From: Canna indica
Lineage: Eukaryota > Streptophyta > Magnoliopsida > Zingiberales > Cannaceae
Reading direction: 5' to 3'
Length of the DNA stretch: 64,000 bases
Assembly: GCA_034359265.1 (NCBI GenBank)
Contig: CP136898.1
Coordinates: 56,595,501 to 56,659,500 of the forward strand
Each line of letters begins with the position of its first letter. Position 1 is the first letter of the stretch. Positions 25,108-36,768 of this stretch are shown piece after piece. The position numbers and the translations under genes are program-made. The notes below the pieces were generated by a model. That model was given only the letters and a program-made list of their open reading frames with translations. It did not search any database and had not been told where the DNA came from.

Positions 25108-27536
25108 GAGCGACTCCAGAACATTCACTGTGATGGGAGAAGTTGTTAATCGAGTTATTTATGACAAACTAATGCAAAGAATTGCACGCTTTTTGGAATA
25201 GAATCTTCAACGAAGTCGACTGATTGAACTTCAGGGTATCGGCTAGAAACGCCCAGCAATCTGAGTCGCGAGCGACTCCAGAACATTCACTGTGATGGGA
25301 GAAGTTGTTAATCGAGTTATATTTGATAGACTAATGCAAAGAATTGCACAATTTTTTGAATAGAATCTTGAACGAAGCCGACTGATTGATCTTCGGGGTA
25401 TCGGTTCGAAACGAACAGAAATCTGAGTCGCGAGCGACTCCAGAACCTTCACTGTGATGGGAGAAGTTGTTAATCGAGTTATTTATGACAAACTAATGCA
25501 AAGAATTGCACGCTTTTTGGAATAGAATCTTCAACGAAGCCGACTGATTGAACTTCTGGGTATCGGCTAGAAACGCCCAGCAATCTGAGTCCCGAGCGAC
25601 TCCAGAACATTCACTGTGATGGGAGAAGTTGTTAATCTAGTTAGTTATGACAAACTAATGCAAAGAATTGCAAGCTTTTTGGAATAGAATCTTCAACGAA
25701 GCCGACTGATTGAACTTCAGGGTATCGGCTAGAAACGCCCAGCAATCTGAGTCCCGAGCGACTCCAGAACATTCACTGTGATGGGAGAAGTTGTTAATCG
25801 AGTTATATTTGATAGACTAATGCAAAGAATTGCACAATTTTTTTAATAGAATCTTGAACGAAGCCGACTTATTGAACTTCGGGGTATCGGTTCGAAACGA
25901 ACAGAAATCTGAGTCGCGAGCGACTCCAGAACATTCACTGTGATGGGAGAAGTTGTTAATCGAGTTATTTATGACAAACTAATGCAAAGAATTGCACGCT
26001 TTTTGGAATAGAATCTTCAACGAAGTCGACTGATTGAACTTCAGGGTATCGGCTAGAAACGCCCAGCAATCTGAGTCGCGAGCGACTCCAGAACATTCAC
26101 TGTGATGGGAGAAGTTGTTAATCGAGTTATATTTGATAGACTAATGCAAAGAATTGCACAATTTTTTGAATAGAATCTTGAACGAAGCCGACTGATTGAT
26201 CTTCGGGGTATCGGTTCGAAACGAACAGAAATCTGAGTCGCGAGCGACTCCAGAACCTTCACTGTGATGGGAGAAGTTGTTAATCGAGTTATTTATGACA
26301 AACTAATGCAAAGAATTGCACGCTTTTTGGAATAGAATCTTCAACGAAGCTGACTGATTGAACTTCTGGGTATCGGCTAGAAACGCCCAGCAATCTGAGT
26401 CCCGAGCGACTCCAGAACATTCACTGTGATGGGAGAAGTTGTTAATCTAGTTAGTTATGACAAACTAATGCAAAGAATTGCAAGCTTTTTGGAATAGAAT
26501 CTTCAACGAAGCCGACTGATTGAACTTCAGGGTATCGGCTAGAAACGCCCAGCAATCTGAGTCCCGAGCGACTCCAGAACATTCACTGTGATGGGAGAAG
26601 TTGTTAATCGAGTTATTTATGACAAACTAATGCAAAGAATTGCACGCTTTTTGGAATAGAATCTTCAACGAAGTCGACTGATTGAACTTCAGGGTATCGG
26701 CTAGAAACGCCCAGCAATCTGAGTCGCGAGCGACTCCAGAACATTCACTGTGATGGGAGAAGTTGTTAATCGAGTTATTTATGACAAACTAATGCAAAGA
26801 ATTGCACGCTTTTTGGAATAGAATCTTCAACGAAGTCGACTGATTGAACTTCAGGGTATCGGCTAGAAACGCCCAGCAATCTGAGTCCCGAGCGACTCCA
26901 GAACATTCACTGTGATGGGAGAAGTTATTAATCGAGTTATATTTGATAGACTAATGCAAAGAATTGCACAATTTTTTTAATAGAATCTTGAACGAAGCCG
27001 ACTGATTGAACTTCGGGGTATCGGTTCGAAACGAACAGAAATCTGAGTCGCGAGCGACTCCAGAACATTCACTGTGATGGGAGAAGTTGTTAATCGAGTT
27101 ATTTATGACAAACTAATGCAAAGAATTGCACGCTTTTTGGAATAGAATCTTCAACGAAGCCGACTGATTGAACTCTGGGTATCGGCTAGAAACGCCCAGC
27201 AATCTGAGTCCCGAGCGACTCCAGAACATTCACTGTGATGGGAGAAGTTGTTAATCTAGTTAGTTATGACAAACTAATGCAAAGAATTGCAAGCTTTTTG
27301 GAATAGAATCTTCAACGAAGCCGACTGATTGAACTTCAGGGTATCGGCTAGAAACGCCCAGCAATCTGAGTCCCGAGCGACTCCAGAACATTCACTGTGA
27401 TGGGAGAAGTTGTTAATCGAGTTATTTATGACAAACTAATGCAAAGAATTGCACGCTTTTTGGAATAGAATCTTCAACGAAGTCGACTGATTGAACTTCA
27501 GGGTATCGGCTAGAAACGCCCAGCAATCTGAGTCCC
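25108..27536. repeat. Mosaic segment of 15 units between HOR blocks
   Basis: Order B-C-D-A-C3-B-C-D-A-B-B-C1-D(deletion)-A-B. Compared with the 9-unit run at 11,015-12,472, four units (B-B-C1-B) are missing between the A at 25,594 and the C3 at 25,756, an in-register loss of 648 bp. The D at 26,242 has the private variant gaagctgactg. Confidence 0.82.
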
Positions 27537-30500
27537 GAGCGACTCCAGAACATTCACTGTGATGGGAGAAGTTGTTAATCGAGTTATATTTGATAGACTA
27601 ATGCAAAGAATTGCACAATTTTTTGAATAGAATCTTGAACGAAGCCGACTGATTGATCTTCGGGGTATCGGTTCGAAACGAACAGAAATCTGAGTCGCGA
27701 GCGACTCCAGAACATTCACTGTGATGGGAGAAGTTGTTAATCGAGTTATTTATGACAAACTAATGCAAAGAATTGCACGCTTTTTGGAATAGAATCTTCA
27801 ACGAAACCGACTGATTGAACTTCTGGGTATCGGCTAGAAACACCCAGCAATCTGAGTCCCGAGCGACTCCAGAACATTCACTGTGATGGGAGAAGTTGTT
27901 AATCTAGTTAGTTATGACAAACTAATGCAAAGAATTGCAAGCTTTTTGGAATAGAATCTTCAACGAAGCCGACATATTGAACTTCAGGGTATCGGCTAGA
28001 AACGCCCAGCAATCTGAGTCCCGAGCGACTCCAGAACATTCACTGTGATGGGAGAAGTTGTTAATCGAGTTATTTATGACAAACTAATGCAAAGAATTGC
28101 ACGCTTTTTGGAATAGAATCTTCAACGAAGTCGACTGATTGAACTTCAGGGTATCGGCTAGAAACGCCCAGCAATCTGAGTCGCGAGCGACTCCAGAACA
28201 TTCACTGTGATGGGAGAAGTTGTTAATCGAGTTATATTTGATAAACTAATGCAAAGAATTGCACAATTTTTTGAATAGAATCTTGAACGAAGCCGACTGA
28301 TTGATCTTCGGGGTATCGGTTCGAAACGAACAGAAATCTGAGTCGCGAGCGACTCCAGAACATTCACTGTGATGGGAGAAGTTGTTAATCGAGTTATTTA
28401 TGATAAACTAATGCAAAGAATTGCACGCTTTTTGGAATAGAATCTTCAACGAAGCCGACTGATTGAACTTCTGGGTATCGGCTAGAAACGCCCAGCAATC
28501 TGAGTCCCGAGCGACTCCAGAACATTCACTGTGATGGGAGAAGTTGTTAATCTAGTTAGTTATGACAAACTAATGCAAAGAATTGCAAGCTTTTTGGAAT
28601 AGAATCTTCAACGAAGCCGACTGATTGAACTTCAGGGTATCGGCTAGAAACGCCCAGCAATCTGAGTCCCGAGCGACTCCAGAACATTCACTGTGATGGG
28701 AGAAGTTGTTAATCGAGTTATTTATGACAAACTAATGCAAAGAATTGCACGCTTTTTGGAATAGAATCTTCAACGAAGTCGACTGATTGAACTTCAGGGT
28801 ATCGGCTAGAAACGCCCAGCAATCTGAGTCGCGAGCGACTCCAGAACATTCACTGTGATGGGAGAAGTTGTTAATCGAGTTATATTTGATAGACTAATGC
28901 AAAGAATTGCACAATTTTTTGAATAGAATCTTGAACGAAGCCGACTGATTGATCTTCGGGGTATCGGTTCGAAACGAACAGAAATCTGAGTCGCGAGCGA
29001 CTCCAGAACCTTCACTGTGATGGGAGAAGTTGTTAATCGAGTTATTTATGACAAACTAATGCAAAGAATTGCACGCTTTTTGGAATAGAATCTTCAACGA
29101 AGCCGACTGATTGAACTTCTGGGTATCGGCTAGAAACGCCCAGCAATCTGAGTCCCGAGCGACTCCAGAACATTCACTGTGATGGGAGAAGTTGTTAATC
29201 TAGTTAGTTATGACAAACTAATGCAAAGAATTGCAAGCTTTTTGGAATAGAATCTTCAACGAAGCCGACTGATTGAACTTCAGGGTATCGGCTAGAAACG
29301 CCCAGCAATCTGAGTCCCGAGCGACTCCAGAACATTCACTGTGATGGGAGAAGTTGTTAATCGAGTTATTTATGACAAACTAATGCAAAGAATTGCACGC
29401 TTTTTGGAATAGAATCTTCAACGAAGTCGACTGATTGAACTTCAGGGTATCGGCTAGAAACGCCCAGCAATCTGAGTCGCGAGCGACTCCAGAACATTCA
29501 CTGTGATGGGAGAAGTTGTTAATCGAGTTATTTATGACAAACTAATGCAAAGAATTGCACGCTTTTTGGAATAGAATCTTCAACGAAGTCGACTGATTGA
29601 ACTTCAGGGTATCGGCTAGAAACGCCCAGCAATCTGAGTCCCGAGCGACTCCAGAACATTCACTGTGATGGGAGAAGTTATTAATCGAGTTATATTTGAT
29701 AGACTAATGCAAAGAATTGCACAATTTTTTTAATAGAATCTTGAACGAAGCCGACTGATTGAACTTCGGGGTATCGGTTCGAAACGAACAGAAATCTGAG
29801 TCGCGAGCGACTCCAGAACATTCACTGTGATGGGAGAAGTTGTTAATCGAGTTATTTATGACAAACTAATGCAAAGAATTGCACGCTTTTTGGAATAGAA
29901 TCTTCAACGAAGCCGACTGATTGAACTCTGGGTATCGGCTAGAAACGCCCAGCAATCTGAGTCCCGAGCGACTCCAGAACATTCACTGTGATGGGAGAAG
30001 TTGTTAATCTAGTTAGTTATGACAAACTAATGCAAAGAATTGCAAGCTTTTTGGAATAGAATCTTCAACGAAGCCGACTGATTGAACTTCAGGGTATCGG
30101 CTAGAAACGCCCAGCAATCTGAGTCCCGAGCGACTCCAGAACATTCACTGTGATGGGAGAAGTTGTTAATCGAGTTATTTATGACAAACTAATGCAAAGA
30201 ATTGCACGCTTTTTGGAATAGAATCTTCAACGAAGTCGACTGATTGAACTTCAGGGTATCGGCTAGAAACGCCCAGCAATCTGAGTCGCGAGCGACTCCA
30301 GAACATTCACTGTGATGGGAGAAGTTGTTAATCGAGTTATTTATGACAAACTAATGCAAAGAATTGCACGCTTTTTGGAATAGAATCTTCAACGAAGTCG
30401 ACTGATTGAACTTCAGGGTATCGGCTAGAAACGCCCAGCAATCTGAGTCCCGAGCGACTCCAGAACATTCACTGTGATGGGAGAAGTTATTAATCGAGTT

Positions 30501-32071
30501 ATATTTGATAGACTAATGCAAAGAATTGCACAATTTTTTTAATAGAATCTTGAACGAAGCCGACTGATTGAACTTCGGGGTATCGGTTCGAAACGAACAG
30601 AAATCTGAGTCGCGAGCGACTCCAGAACATTCACTGTGATGGGAGAAGTTGTTAATCGAGTTATTTATGACAAACTAATGCAAAGAATTGCACGCTTTTT
30701 GGAATAGAATCTTCAACGAAGTCGACTGATTGAACTTCAGGGTATCGGCTAGAAACGCCCAGCAATCTGAGTCCCGAGCGACTCCAGAACATTCACTGTG
30801 ATGGGAGAAGTTGTTAATCGAGTTATATTTGATAGACTAATGCAAAGAATTGCACAATTTTTTTAATAGAATCTTGAACGAAGCCGACTTATTGAACTTC
30901 GGGGTATCGGTTCGAAACGAACAGAAATCTGAGTCGCGAGCGACTCCAGAACATTCACTGTGATGGGAGAAGTTGTTAATCGAGTTATTTATGACAAACT
31001 AATGCAAAGAATTGCACGCTTTTTGGAATAGAATCTTCAACGAAGTCGACTGATTGAACTTCAGGGTATCGGCTAGAAACGCCCAGCAATCTGAGTCGCG
31101 AGCGACTCCAGAACATTCACTGTGATGGGAGAAGTTGTTAATCGAGTTATATTTGATAGACTAATGCAAAGAATTGCACAATTTTTTGAATAGAATCTTG
31201 AACGAAGCCGACTGATTGATCTTCGGGGTATCGGTTCGAAACGAACAGAAATCTGAGTCGCGAGCGACTCCAGAACCTTCACTGTGATGGGAGAAGTTGT
31301 TAATCGAGTTATTTATGACAAACTAATGCAAAGAATTGCACGCTTTTTGGAATAGAATCTTCAACGAAGCCGACTGATTGAACTTTTGGGTATCGGCTAG
31401 AAACGCCCAGCAATCTGAGTCCCGAGCGACTCCAGAACATTCACTGTGATGGGAGAAGTTGTTAATCTAGTTAGTTATGACAAACTAATGCAAAGAATTG
31501 CAAGCTTTTTGGAATAGAATCTTCAACGAAGCCGACTGATTGAACTTCAGGGTATCGGCTAGAAACGCCCAGCAATCTGAGTCCCGAGCGACTCCAGAAC
31601 ATTCACTGTGATGGGAGAAGTTGTTAATCGAGTTATTTATGACAAACTAATGCAAAGAATTGCACGCTTTTTGGAATAGAATCTTCAACGAAGTCGACTG
31701 ATTGAACTTCAGGGTATCGGCTAGAAACGCCCAGCAATCTGAGTCGCGAGCGACTCCAGAACATTCACTGTGATGGGAGAAGTTGTTAATCGAGTTATTT
31801 ATGACAAACTAATGCAAAGAATTGCACGCTTTTTGGAATAGAATCTTCAACGAAGTCGACTGATTGAACTTCAGGGTATCGGCTAGAAACGCCCAGCAAT
31901 CTGAGTCCCGAGCGACTCCAGAACATTCACTGTGATGGGAGAAGTTATTAATCGAGTTATATTTGATAGACTAATGCAAAGAATTGCACAATTTTTTTAA
32001 TAGAATCTTGAACGAAGCCGACTGATTGAACTTCGGGGTATCGGTTCGAAACGAACAGAAATCTGAGTCGC
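27537..32071. repeat. Displaced near-copy of 6,643-9,719 plus 10,529-11,986
   Basis: Unit order and rare variants repeat those 20,894 bp upstream: C-open after a cc junction, D with cacccagc, A with a changed gac.attg, a tatgataaac variant, then the agaaccttc D and the D deletion. From 30,614 the match resumes with 10,529 onward, so one 809-bp 5-mer is absent here. A few differences (gacatattg against gacagattg; gaaaccgac at 27,699) show it is older than the 49-mer duplication. Confidence 0.78.
28833..31099. repeat. 14-mer HOR copy 1 (2,267 bp)
   Basis: Order C-D-A-B-B-C1-D(deletion)-A-B-B-C1-B-C3-B. It is 1 bp short of 14 full units because of the D deletion. It is the same series as 7,939-11,014 minus one 5-mer. 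Confidence 0.88.
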
Positions 32072-33366
32072 GAGCGACTCCAGAACATTCACTGTGATGG
32101 GAGAAGTTGTTAATCGAGTTATTTATGACAAACTAATGCAAAGAATTGCACGCTTTTTGGAATAGAATCTTCAACGAAGCCGACTGATTGAACTCTGGGT
32201 ATCGGCTAGAAACGCCCAGCAATCTGAGTCCCGAGCGACTCCAGAACATTCACTGTGATGGGAGAAGTTGTTAATCTAGTTAGTTATGACAAACTAATGC
32301 AAAGAATTGCAAGCTTTTTGGAATAGAATCTTCAACGAAGCCGACTGATTGAACTTCAGGGTATCGGCTAGAAACGCCCAGCAATCTGAGTCCCGAGCGA
32401 CTCCAGAACATTCACTGTGATGGGAGAAGTTGTTAATCGAGTTATTTATGACAAACTAATGCAAAGAATTGCACGCTTTTTGGAATAGAATCTTCAACGA
32501 AGTCGACTGATTGAACTTCAGGGTATCGGCTAGAAACGCCCAGCAATCTGAGTCGCGAGCGACTCCAGAACATTCACTGTGATGGGAGAAGTTGTTAATC
32601 GAGTTATTTATGACAAACTAATGCAAAGAATTGCACGCTTTTTGGAATAGAATCTTCAACGAAGTCGACTGATTGAACTTCAGGGTATCGGCTAGAAACG
32701 CCCAGCAATCTGAGTCCCGAGCGACTCCAGAACATTCACTGTGATGGGAGAAGTTATTAATCGAGTTATATTTGATAGACTAATGCAAAGAATTGCACAA
32801 TTTTTTTAATAGAATCTTGAACGAAGCCGACTGATTGAACTTCGGGGTATCGGTTCGAAACGAACAGAAATCTGAGTCGCGAGCGACTCCAGAACATTCA
32901 CTGTGATGGGAGAAGTTGTTAATCGAGTTATTTATGACAAACTAATGCAAAGAATTGCACGCTTTTTGGAATAGAATCTTCAACGAAGTCGACTGATTGA
33001 ACTTCAGGGTATCGGCTAGAAACGCCCAGCAATCTGAGTCCCGAGCGACTCCAGAACATTCACTGTGATGGGAGAAGTTGTTAATCGAGTTATATTTGAT
33101 AGACTAATGCAAAGAATTGCACAATTTTTTTAATAGAATCTTGAACGAAGCCGACTTATTGAACTTCGGGGTATCGGTTCGAAACGAACAGAAATCTGAG
33201 TCGCGAGCGACTCCAGAACATTCACTGTGATGGGAGAAGTTGTTAATCGAGTTATTTATGACAAACTAATGCAAAGAATTGCACGCTTTTTGGAATAGAA
33301 TCTTCAACGAAGCCGACTGATTGAACTTCAGGGTATCGGCTAGAAACGCCCAGCAATCTGAGTCGC
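31100..33366. repeat. 14-mer HOR copy 2 (2,267 bp)
   Basis: Same order as the previous 2,267 bp, including the D deletion. Differences seen are acttttgggt in the first D (31,381 region) and c109 in the last unit (33,205), which makes that a B' rather than a B. Confidence 0.88.
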
Positions 33367-34176
33367 GAGCGACTCCAGAACATTCACTGTGATGGGAGAA
33401 GTTGTTAATCGAGTTATATTTGATAGACTAATGCAAAGAATTGCACAATTTTTTGAATAGAATCTTGAACGAAGCCGACTGATTGATCTTCGGGGTATCG
33501 GTTCGAAACGAACAGAAATCTGAGTCGCGAGCGACTCCAGAACCTTCACTGTGATGGGAGAAGTTGTTAATCGAGTTATTTATGACAAACTAATGCAAAG
33601 AATTGCACGCTTTTTGGAATAGAATCTTCAACGAAGCCGACTGATTGAACTTCTGGGTATCGGCTAGAAACGCCCAGCAATCTGAGTCCCGAGCGACTCC
33701 AGAACATTCACTGTGATGGGAGAAGTTGTTAATCTAGTTAGTTATGACAAACTAATGCAAAGAATTGCAAGCTTTTTGGAATAGAATCTTCAACGAAGCC
33801 GACTGATTGAACTTCAGGGTATCGGCTAGAAACGCCCAGCAATCTGAGTCCCGAGCGACTCCAGAACATTCACTGTGATGGGAGAAGTTGTTAATCGAGT
33901 TATTTATGACAAACTAATGCAAAGAATTGCACGCTTTTTGGAATAGAATCTTCAACGAAGTCGACTGATTGAACTTCAGGGTATCGGCTAGAAACGCCCA
34001 GCAATCTGAGTCGCGAGCGACTCCAGAACATTCACTGTGATGGGAGAAGTTGTTAATCGAGTTATTTATGACAAACTAATGCAAAGAATTGCACGCTTTT
34101 TGGAATAGAATCTTCAACGAAGTCGACTGATTGAACTTCTGGGTATCGGCTAGAAACGCCCAGCAATCTGAGTCCC
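33367..34176. repeat. 5-unit bridge C-D-A-B-B*
   Basis: Begins as a third 14-mer copy, but the fifth unit (34,015) is a hybrid with B features at 109 (t) and D features at 126 (cttctggg). After it the array enters the 16-mer repeats. Confidence 0.82.
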
Positions 34177-35796
34177 GAGCGACTCCAGAACATTCACTGT
34201 GATGGGAGAAGTTATTAATCGAGTTATATTTGATAGACTAATGCAAAGAATTGCACAATTTTTTTAATAGAATCTTGAACGAAGCCGACTGATTGAACTT
34301 CGGGGTATCGGTTCGAAACGAACAGAAATCTGAGTCGCGAGCGACTCCAGAACATTCACTGTGATGGGAGAAGTTGTTAATCGAGTTATTTATGACAAAC
34401 TAATGCAAAGAATTGCACGCTTTTTGGAATAGAATCTTCAACGAAGTCGACTGATTGAACTTCAGGGTATCGGCTAGAAACGCCCAGCAATCTGAGTCCC
34501 GAGCGACTCCAGAACATTCACTGTGATGGGAGAAGTTGTTAATCGAGTTATATTTGATAGACTAATGCAAAGAATTGCACAATTTTTTGAATAGAATCTT
34601 GAACGAAGCCGACTGATTGATCTTCGGGGTATCGGTTCGAAACGAACAGAAATCTGAGTCGCGAGCGACTCCAGAACCTTCACTGTGATGGGAGAAGTTG
34701 TTAATCGAGTTATTTATGACAAACTAATGCAAAGAATTGCACGCTTTTTGGAATAGAATCTTCAACGAAGCCGACTGATTGAACTTCTGGGTATCGGCTA
34801 GAAACGCCCAGCAATCTGAGTCCCGAGCGACTCCAGAACATTCACTGTGATGGGAGAAGTTGTTAATCTAGTTAGTTATGACAAACTAATGCAAAGAATT
34901 GCAAGCTTTTTGGAATAGAATCTTCAACGAAGCCGACTGATTGAACTTCAGGGTATCGGCTAGAAACGCCCAGCAATCTGAGTCCCGAGCGACTCCAGAA
35001 CATTCACTGTGATGGGAGAAGTTGTTAATCGAGTTATTTATGACAAACTAATGCAAAGAATTGCACGCTTTTTGGAATAGAATCTTCAACGAAGTCGACT
35101 GATTGAACTTCAGGGTATCGGCTAGAAACGCCCAGCAATCTGAGTCGCGAGCGACTCCAGAACATTCACTGTGATGGGAGAAGTTGTTAATCGAGTTATT
35201 TATGACAAACTAATGCAAAGAATTGCACGCTTTTTGGAATAGAATCTTCAACGAAGTCGACTGATTGAACTTCAGGGTATCGGCTAGAAACGCCCAGCAA
35301 TCTGAGTCCCGAGCGACTCCAGAACATTCACTGTGATGGGAGAAGTTATTAATCGAGTTATATTTGATAGACTAATGCAAAGAATTGCACAATTTTTTTA
35401 ATAGAATCTTGAACGAAGCCGACTGATTGAACTTCGGGGTATCGGTTCGAAACGAACAGAAATCTGAGTCGCGAGCGACTCCAGAACATTCACTGTGATG
35501 GGAGAAGTTGTTAATCGAGTTATTTATGACAAACTAATGCAAAGAATTGCACGCTTTTTGGAATAGAATCTTCAACGAAGTCGACTGATTGAACTTCAGG
35601 GTATCGGCTAGAAACGCCCAGCAATCTGAGTCCCGAGCGACTCCAGAACATTCACTGTGATGGGAGAAGTTGTTAATCGAGTTATATTTGATAGACTAAT
35701 GCAAAGAATTGCACAATTTTTTTAATAGAATCTTGAACGAAGCCGACTTATTGAACTTCGGGGTATCGGTTCGAAACGAACAGAAATCTGAGTCGC

Positions 35797-35958
35797 GAGC
35801 GACTCCAGAACATTCACTGTGATGGGAGAAGTTGTTAATCGAGTTATTTATGACAAACTAATGCAAAGAATTGCACGCTTTTTGGAATAGAATCTTCAAC
35901 GAAGCCGACTGATTGAACTTCAGGGTATCGGCTAGAAACGCCCAGCAATCTGAGTCCC
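35797..35958. repeat. Hybrid monomer B'
   Basis: B-like left and middle blocks with c109 (as in A and D) but a126 (as in A and B), ending in cc. Later copies (42,601; 46,165; 52,159; 60,412; 62,194) carry aatctaagtccc at the end, a private variant absent before 42 kb. It is always followed by A''. Confidence 0.83.
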
Positions 35959-36120
35959 GAGCGACTCCAGAACATTCACTGTGATGGGAGAAGTTGTTAA
36001 TCGAGTTATTTATGACAAACTAATGCAAAGAATTGCAAGCTTTTTGGAATAGAATCTTCAACGAAGCCGACAGATTGAACTTCAGGGTATCGGCTAGAAA
36101 CGCCCAGCAATCTGAGTCCC
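35959..36120. repeat. Hybrid monomer A'' (B left, A right)
   Basis: Left block cgagttatttatgac is B or D type. The middle and right (gcaagcttttt, gaagccgacagattg) match the A variant seen at positions 1 and 6,967. It is the reciprocal of A*. Copies occur at 38,551; 42,763; 46,327; 52,321; 60,574 and 62,356. The unit at 61,222 is similar but has gactgattg. Confidence 0.83.
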
Positions 36121-36768
36121 GAGCGACTCCAGTACATTCACTGTGATGGGAGAAGTTGTTAATCGAGTTATTTATGACAAACTAATGCAAAGAATTGCAC
36201 GCTTTTTGGAATAGAATCTTCAACGAAGTCGACTGATTGAACTTCAGGGTATAGGCTAGAAACGCCCAGCAATCTGAGTCGCGAGCGACTCCAGAACATT
36301 CACTGTGATGGGAGAAGTTGTTAATCGAGTTATATTTGATAGACTAATGCAAAGAATTGCACAATTTTTTGAATAGAATCTTGAACGAAGCCGACTGATT
36401 GATCTTCGGGGTATCGGTTCGAAACGAACAGAAATCTGAGTCGCGAGCGACTCCAGAACATTCACTGTGATGGGAGAAGTTGTTAATCGAGTTATTTATG
36501 ACAAACTAATGCAAAGAATTGCACGCTTTTTGGAATAGAATCTTCAACGAAGCCGACTGATTGAACTTCTGGGTATCGGCTAGAAACGCCCAGCAATCTG
36601 AGTCCCGAGCGACTCCAGAACATTCACTGTGATGGGAGAAGTTGTTAATCTAGTTAGTTATGACAAACTAATGCAAAGAATTGCAAGCTTTTTGGAATAG
36701 AATCTTCAACGAAGCCGACTGATTGAACTTCAGGGTATCGGCTAGAAACGCCCAGCAATCTGAGTCCC

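Larger units (their letters stand above)
34177..36768. repeat. 16-mer HOR copy 1 (2,592 bp)
   Basis: Order C1-B-C-D-A-B-B-C1-B-C3-B'-A''-B-C-D-A. Private markers are ccagtacatt and gtataggctag in the B at 36,121, plus the A'' hybrid at 35,959. This is the first appearance of the B'-A''-B-C cassette that recurs through the rest of the window. Confidence 0.88.
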
